From Sunxiuqinia dokdonensis (GTDB lineage: Bacteria; Bacteroidota; Bacteroidia; Bacteroidales; Prolixibacteraceae), in the NCBI RefSeq assembly GCF_001270965.1, contig NZ_LGIA01000149.1, positions 62,001 to 126,000 on the forward strand: 64,000 bases of DNA, given 5' to 3'. This document shows, in pieces, positions 59,382 to 64,000 of the stretch; position 1 is the first letter of the stretch, and the number at the start of each line of letters is the position of its first letter. The notes beneath the pieces were generated by a model. It was given only the letters and a program-made list of their open reading frames with translations, made no database searches and was not told where the DNA came from. The position numbers and the translations under genes were made by a program.

Positions 59382-59439
59382 AGTCACCCCAAAATCAAAA
59401 AAAAACAATAGTGGTTTGTTACAACGATGCCTCAAACAG

Positions 59440-59539
59440 TGGCTCGAGTCATCCTGAACTTGTTTCAGGAACTGTCGGACGAGCAAACCTTTCCTAGGTT
59501 GACACAGATTCCGATCCGGCAGTTGCCGGACGGAATGAC
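59440..59539. repeat. Dispersed REP-like palindromes between the ferredoxin gene and hcp
   Basis: Two palindromic pieces: GTCATCCTGAACTTGTTTCA (from 59449), a sequence common in Bacteroidota repeats, and ATTCCGATCCGGCAGTTGCC onward (59508-59536), whose ends ATTCCG and CGGAAT are inverted. The second piece is the same family as the 23-kb array (shared GATTCCGATCCGGC and CGGACGGAATGAC). Confidence 0.75.
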
Positions 59540-59601
59540 TTGACAAGCGGCCACCATAAAAACTAAAGAATCATTTAACCAGAAAATAATAGAATTGAGT
59601 T

Positions 59602-61266
59602 ATGGAGAATATGTTTTGTTTTCAGTGCCAGGAGGCTTCAAAAGGAATTGGATGTACCATCAAGGGTGTTTGTGGAAAACCGGCCGACGTAGCCAACCTG
59701 CAAGATACCTTGCTCTTTGTGCTGAAAGGGATTTCGATTTTGAACAGCGACCTGAAAACGGTTGGAAAAGCCGATAAAAAAGTCAACAAAGCCGTGTTTG
59801 ATGGTTTGTTCAGTACCATTACCAATGCCAACTTCGACCACACGGCATTTGTCATCCGCATTAAAAAAGCGTTGAAACTGCGCGATGAGCTGAAAGGAAA
59901 AGTAGCCGATGCCGGCTTGCTGATCAGCAGCCATGAGTCGGTTCACTGGACCGCCAAAACAGGCGAAGAGTTTGAAGCCAAAGCACAGGAAGTGGGTATC
60001 CTCAGCGAAAAGAACGAAGACGTTCGTTCTTTGAAAGAGCTGATTATTTACGGACTGAAAGGCCTGGCAGCCTATGCCGAGCACGCGTACAACCTGGGTC
60101 ATGAAAAACAGGAAATTTTCGACTTCCTGCAAGAAACCCTGGCCGCCACCACCAAAGACTTGAGCGTGGATGAGTTGGTGAACCTGACCCTGGAAACCGG
60201 CAAATTCGGTGTTGATGTGATGGCGCTGCTCGATGCCGCCAACACCAGCTCGTACGGAAATCCGGAAGTCACCAAAGTAAATATCGGTGTGCGTAACAAT
60301 CCGGCCATCCTCATTTCGGGCCACGACCTGAAAGACATGGAAGACCTGCTGAAACAAACCGAAGGAACCGGCGTGGATGTGTACACCCACAGCGAAATGT
60401 TGCCGGCCAACTACTACCCGGCCTTCAAAAAGTACAGCCACCTGGCCGGAAACTACGGCAACGCCTGGTGGAAACAAAAAGAAGAGTTTGAGTCATTCAA
60501 CGGGCCCATCCTGTTTACCACCAACTGTATTGTTCCGCCGCTGGAAAACGCCAGCTATAAAGACCGCATCTACACCACTGGTGCCAGCGGTTTAACCGGG
60601 GCCATCCACATTCCGGATCGCGCGAATGGCGAAATGAAGGACTTCTCCATGATCATTGAGCATGCGAAGAAATGCGCCGCGCCAACCGAAATCGAAAGTG
60701 GCGAAATCGTCGGTGGATTCGCTCACAACCAAGTGTTCCAACTGGCCGGACCAATTGTTGAAGCCGTAAAAACCGGAGCCATCCGCAAGTTCTTTGTCAT
60801 GGCCGGATGCGATGGCCGCATGATGAGCCGCGACTACTACACCGAGTTTGCCGAGAAACTGCCGAAAGACACCGTCATTCTGACCGCGGGTTGCGCCAAA
60901 TACCGCTACAACAAACTGCCCCTGGGCGACATCAATGGTATTCCACGCGTTATCGACGCCGGACAGTGTAACGACTCCTACTCATTGGCAGTTGTGGCTT
61001 TGAAGTTGAAAGAAATCTTTGAATTGGACGATGTAAACGAACTGCCAATCGCCTACAACATTGCCTGGTACGAGCAAAAAGCGGTGATCGTGTTGCTGGC
61101 CCTGCTCCACCTGGGTGTGAAAAACATCCACCTGGGGCCAACATTGCCGGCATTCCTCTCGCCCAATGTTGCCAAGGTATTGGTCGAAAACTTCGGCATT
61201 GCCGGAATCACCAGCGTTGACGAAGACATGAAACTGTTCCTCGAACCAGTCGAAGAACAAGCATAA
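59602..61266 (+). CDS. hcp: Hybrid cluster protein / hydroxylamine reductase
   Basis: A 554-residue Hcp. The N-terminal cysteine motif is [15 protein letters not shown] (Cys6, 9, 18 and 24), spaced as in the anaerobe-type Hcp. Hybrid-cluster ligands appear later ([55 protein letters not shown]). Hcp reduces nitric oxide to N2O and hydroxylamine to ammonia and forms S-nitrosylation networks in enteric bacteria. Length and all major motifs are normal. Start [10 protein letters not shown] is the only sensible one. Confidence 0.96.
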   Translation: MENMFCFQCQEASKGIGCTIKGVCGKPADVANLQDTLLFVLKGISILNSDLKTVGKADKKVNKAVFDGLFSTITNANFDHTAFVIRIKKALKLRDELKGKVADAGLLISSHESVHWTAKTGEEFEAKAQEVGILSEKNEDVRSLKELIIYGLKGLAAYAEHAYNLGHEKQEIFDFLQETLAATTKDLSVDELVNLTLETGKFGVDVMALLDAANTSSYGNPEVTKVNIGVRNNPAILISGHDLKDMEDLLKQTEGTGVDVYTHSEMLPANYYPAFKKYSHLAGNYGNAWWKQKEEFESFNGPILFTTNCIVPPLENASYKDRIYTTGASGLTGAIHIPDRANGEMKDFSMIIEHAKKCAAPTEIESGEIVGGFAHNQVFQLAGPIVEAVKTGAIRKFFVMAGCDGRMMSRDYYTEFAEKLPKDTVILTAGCAKYRYNKLPLGDINGIPRVIDAGQCNDSYSLAVVALKLKEIFELDDVNELPIAYNIAWYEQKAVIVLLALLHLGVKNIHLGPTLPAFLSPNVAKVLVENFGIAGITSVDEDMKLFLEPVEEQA

Positions 61267-61320
61267 TATTGGATTGAGTGATTGTGATTTGAGTTGAAGT
61301 GTTTGAATTGGGAAGAAAGC

Positions 61321-61348
61321 AGGGGCATCCGAAAGGGTGCCCCTTTTT
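61321..61348 (+). terminator. Terminator after hcp
   Basis: AGGGGCA (61321-61327) pairs with TGCCCCT (61338-61344), followed by T residues. Confidence 0.82.
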
Positions 61349-61357
61349 CATTGGCTG

Positions 61358-61438
61358 TCGCGGATTCCGAACCGCGATTAATCTTCGGGCATTGCGACCG
61401 TCTTCCCGCGATGTTTTTCGGCGGATCGGAATCCGCCG
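61358..61438. repeat. REP pair (REPIN-like) upstream-side of the second RAYT gene
   Basis: Two palindromes of one family in opposite orientation: TCGCGGAT-TCCG-AACCGCGA (61358-61377, one mismatch) and CGGCGGAT-CGGA-ATCCGCCG (61419-61438), separated by 41 bases and followed by CACCCAACCTATCCGCTGACTT. The pair arrangement is repeated at 62354-62436. Confidence 0.85.
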
Positions 61439-61584
61439 CACCCAACCTATCCGCTGACTTCTTGTTGATCTGTCCGGCCTAAGCTCCTGAATCAAGCTTT
61501 CAGTTTCCTTTTTATCTCCTAAACAGGTAGCTAGAAAACAAAGCACGAAAGAATTCAAACTCTTTGGGCATAGCGCCCCGGGTG

Positions 61585-61604
61585 TCGCGGATTCCGATCC
61601 GCGA
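61585..61604. repeat. REP element just after the second RAYT gene
   Basis: Perfect 8-bp stem TCGCGGAT/ATCCGCGA around TCCG, beginning in TAGCGCCCCGGGTG context, ending 8 bases from the RAYT stop codon. Confidence 0.88.
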
Positions 61605-61611
61605 TTAATCT

Positions 61612-62283
61612 TCAAATAGCAGTATTCTCGTAATTTCCCGGCCAGTCATTTCGATTCTTAACCAAGCCTCCTAAAACCGGGTTATTCAAGGTATATTCAA
61701 TCGCATGATACAAATGTCTGTCATCACGGATCGTCTTATCAAAACTCTCTTTCTGCCACAAAGCGCCGGTTCGGCCTTCCAAAGCATTAATTTTTCCAGC
61801 AGAAAAGCGCTTCACCGAATACAAAATATCTTCCGAATAAACAGCGTCCCCCCGCTCTGTCTTTTCAAATAGTCGGAATACCCAGTGAACATGGTTGGGC
61901 ATAATACAAAACGCGTAATTTTCGAGGCGGGCGGAATGCCAAAAATTCAAGGCTTCAATCATCACCATCAGGTTTGCTGGACGGGACAGGTTCACTGTTG
62001 CGTGGTTCTCCGTATCGAGTAAATGGTTATAGGCCCGGATGTATTTTCTTCGGATGGTATGATACTCCTTTAGCAAGCTACTCTGGGCAGCATCACCGGG
62101 TGTCGCGGATTCCGATCCACGATTGTTTTCGTCCAGCCGGGCTTTTATACTTTCCAGTTTGGCAGAATAGCGTTTCAACGCTTTTGGGGGAACGGCATCC
62201 CTCAGACTCCAGGTGACGAAATAAGCCTGCCCCGGTTGCTGAAAATGGGGCAGTATATGTTTGTAATACTCCTTTTTTTTCAT
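61612..62283 (-). CDS. REP-associated tyrosine transposase with an in-frame REP insertion
   Basis: A 223-residue RAYT. The HUH motif is in MPNHVHWV (about residue 130) and the catalytic tyrosine in EYTLNNPV (about 201). The N-terminal motif GQAYFVTWSLRDAVPP is typical. Residues about 54-66 (NNRGSESATPGDA) are encoded by a copy of the REP palindrome (62103-62122) that keeps the frame open. The flanking intergenic regions carry the same REP family. The protein is probably still functional because the catalytic parts are intact. Confidence 0.88.
   Translation of the reverse strand: MKKKEYYKHILPHFQQPGQAYFVTWSLRDAVPPKALKRYSAKLESIKARLDENNRGSESATPGDAAQSSLLKEYHTIRRKYIRAYNHLLDTENHATVNLSRPANLMVMIEALNFWHSARLENYAFCIMPNHVHWVFRLFEKTERGDAVYSEDILYSVKRFSAGKINALEGRTGALWQKESFDKTIRDDRHLYHAIEYTLNNPVLGGLVKNRNDWPGNYENTAI
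62103..62122. repeat. REP element inside the RAYT coding sequence
   Basis: TCGCGGAT-TCCG-ATCCACGA: same family, one stem change (G to A). Surrounded by CCGGGTG and GATT as in the copy at 61585. Confidence 0.85.
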
Positions 62284-62353
62284 GTCCGAAACGGATGATA
62301 TGAAGAACCAATTTACTGAAAAAATCGGACTCTACGTATAGCGCCCCTGGCTG

Positions 62354-62436
62354 TCGCGGATTCCGATCTGCGGTTCATTCTCCCAATATCAGAATCCGCA
62401 ATCCGCAAACGACTTTCGACGGATCGGAACCCGCCG
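62354..62436. repeat. REP pair (REPIN-like) on the other side of the second RAYT gene
   Basis: TCGCGGAT-TCCG-ATCTGCGG (62354-62373) and CGACGGAT-CGGA-ACCCGCCG (62417-62436) in opposite orientation, followed by CACCCAACCTATACACTGACTT. Same layout as 61358-61438. Confidence 0.85.
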
Positions 62437-62539
62437 CACCCAACCTATACACTGACTTTTGCCTGCCGCACCCAAATCCCATAAAAAAAGCCACCCCAAA
62501 CGGAGCGGCTTTTAACCTGTAAATCAACGGCAGCGCATA

Positions 62540-64000
62540 CTACGACGCTTCCGAAGAATCTTTTTCGAACGACCAGCCAAAAGCCAGTCCAAACACATGG
62601 TAAACCAAGGCTAAAACACCGAAGGCAAAAATGGTATCGCCAATCACACGCAACCATTTCAAGGTTCCCATAAAGGGTTGTGTCATAAATTCGGCTGACC
62701 GCGCATACCACAAGCCATACTTGACACTGGCCCAGGTTTGCGCCAAACCAATCGGCAATACACTGATCATCACCATTAACAACAGACCAATATTAATGGC
62801 CCAAAATGCAAACTTGACGTATTTCTCTTTCCAAACTGCCGCCAGGTTCATATCGCGCAATACAAACAACATCAGACCAATTCCGAGGAAACCATACACG
62901 CCAAACAAAGCAGTATGTCCGTGAACCGGCGTGGTGTTCAATCCTTGCATGTAGTACAGGGCGATGGGTGGATTGATCAAAAATCCGAAGATCCCGGCCC
63001 CGAGGAAGTTCCAGAAAGCCACGGCAATAAAGCAGTAAATTGGCCATTTGTAAGCTTTCACCCAATCGCCCGACCGACTTAAGGTGAGGTTGTGGTAGCC
63101 CTCAAAGCCCATCAACACCAGCGGAACCACTTCGAGCGCACTGAATGACGAGCCGAGCGCCAGCACGGCTGTAGGGGTTCCGGTAAAATAGAGGTGATGG
63201 AACGTTCCCAGAATACCACCACTCAGGAAAATAATGGTGGAAAACAAGACGGTCACCGTCGCGATTTTCGATCCAATCAGTTGCATCCGCACGAACAGGT
63301 AGGCGATAATGACGGTAGCAAACACTTCAAAGAAACCTTCAACCCATAAATGGACAACCCACCAGCGCCAATATTCGGCAATGGCCAGGTTGGTTTGCCG
63401 GCCCCACATCAATCCAGCGCCGTAAAATGCGGCAATAGCGATGGAAGCAATCAGGAACATCGTCAGCAAGTGACGGTTTTCGGTTTTTTCGCGCAAAGCC
63501 GGCAACAAAGCCCGTCCCATCAAAAATAGCCAAATGAACAAGCCCGCAAAGAGGAAGATCTGCCAAAAGCGACCCAAATCTACATACTCGTAACCTTGGT
63601 GTCCAAACCAAAAGTTTTCAACAAAACCCAGTTTCTGCATCACGCCCATCCACTGGCCAGCAAGCGAACCCACCACAATCACCAGCAAAGCGCCAAACAG
63701 GACATTCACTCCCAGCGCCTGGTATTTGGGCTCCTTACCCGAAATAGCGGGTGCAAAAAACAAGCCGGTAGCCAGCCAGGAAGTGGCAATCCAGAAAATT
63801 CCGATTTGCACATGCCAGGTCCGTGAGACTGAATAGGGCAGCCACTGATCAAGCGGAATGCCGTAGAATGCGCTTCCCTCCACGCCATAGTGTGCGGTAA
63901 TCACCCCCGCCAAAATCTGAACGAGCATCAAAATGGATACAATCCAAAAATATTTTAAGGTGGCCTTCATGGAAGGGAACAACTTCTGACCGGAAACCGG
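62540..64000 (-). CDS. Quinol-type nitric oxide reductase, C-terminal part (cut by right edge)
   Basis: A heme-copper oxidase superfamily protein reducing NO to N2O. At least 486 residues are visible, and the frame stays open through the window edge (PVSGQKLFPSMKATLKYF), so the N-terminus, normally a cytochrome c-like part in qNor, lies outside. The membrane core has about 12 helices. HLWVEGFFEVF carries the FeB-site histidine and the two glutamates diagnostic of NO reductases rather than oxygen reductases; FHHLYFTG and HGHTALFGVYG supply further metal ligands. It belongs with hcp and the Crp/Fnr regulator to an NO-detoxification set. Confidence 0.92.
   Translation of the reverse strand, partial: PVSGQKLFPSMKATLKYFWIVSILMLVQILAGVITAHYGVEGSAFYGIPLDQWLPYSVSRTWHVQIGIFWIATSWLATGLFFAPAISGKEPKYQALGVNVLFGALLVIVVGSLAGQWMGVMQKLGFVENFWFGHQGYEYVDLGRFWQIFLFAGLFIWLFLMGRALLPALREKTENRHLLTMFLIASIAIAAFYGAGLMWGRQTNLAIAEYWRWWVVHLWVEGFFEVFATVIIAYLFVRMQLIGSKIATVTVLFSTIIFLSGGILGTFHHLYFTGTPTAVLALGSSFSALEVVPLVLMGFEGYHNLTLSRSGDWVKAYKWPIYCFIAVAFWNFLGAGIFGFLINPPIALYYMQGLNTTPVHGHTALFGVYGFLGIGLMLFVLRDMNLAAVWKEKYVKFAFWAINIGLLLMVMISVLPIGLAQTWASVKYGLWYARSAEFMTQPFMGTLKWLRVIGDTIFAFGVLALVYHVFGLAFGWSFEKDSSEAS

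Noticed and set aside
61208-61615. 135-codon minus-strand frame between hcp and the RAYT gene
   Set aside because: It is made of REP sequence (RGSESATPG repeats) and the antisense of hcp.

Overview
The window is a piece of a Bacteroidota chromosome, probably a Prolixibacteraceae-like marine or anaerobic lineage. This is inferred from gene families (OMP_b-brl_2 TonB receptor, carboxypeptidase-regulatory-like domains, DUF5687, DUF4922, ORF6N, HU pseudogene, twin-arginine Gfo/Idh/MocA enzymes), from TAnnTTTG promoter boxes, and from A-rich rather than Shine-Dalgarno-rich translation starts. No species can be assigned from sequence alone.

Layout. 1-12.5 kb is housekeeping: mfd (cut by the left edge), DUF805, patatin, a coiled-coil lipoprotein, pyrC, a polyprenol-phosphate-type glycosyltransferase, GNAT, malic enzyme and a YeeE/YedE sulfur transporter. 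12.5-16.5 kb carries a peroxiredoxin and a tandem pair of secreted Gfo/Idh/MocA oxidoreductases. 16.5-23.8 kb is the accessory region: an orphan HigA-type antitoxin, a REP-associated tyrosine transposase (RAYT) flanked by hairpins with a common loop, a serpin fused to a CarboxypepD_reg domain, AT-rich small genes, a PD-(D/E)XK-like protein whose flanks look like an integron gene cassette with an attC-like site, an HU pseudogene with two stops, and a large direct-repeat array. 23.8-34.2 kb holds a TonB-dependent receptor, a sugar isomerase/epimerase-like protein, and a five-gene operon (DigH-like hydrolase, glycosyltransferase, DUF4922, SpoIID, AmpG-like permease) that reads as salvage of peptide-free peptidoglycan strands. 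34.6-35 kb has a probable structured small RNA of about 185 nt with its own promoter and terminator, convergent with tRNA-Ala(GGC).

35-58 kb is again mostly core: two tonB paralogues, hflX, asd, a lamin-tail protein, a DUF5687/ABC exporter pair, a GH2 enzyme, dgt, DUF1080, an RND adaptor, aspartate kinase, a queuosine-precursor transporter with a short structured leader, pgeF, a basic-secretory-protein peptidase and an ORF6N protein. 57.7-64 kb is a nitrosative-stress block: Crp/Fnr regulator, two-cluster ferredoxin protein, hybrid cluster protein and a quinol-type nitric oxide reductase (cut by the right edge). A second RAYT with its own REP family lies between the last two, and one REP copy sits in frame inside the transposase gene.

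The most unusual items are the attC-like cassette at 21.0-22.1 kb, the two RAYT/REP systems, the unassigned small RNA, and two unrelated degenerate tandem arrays that share a period of about 20 bp.
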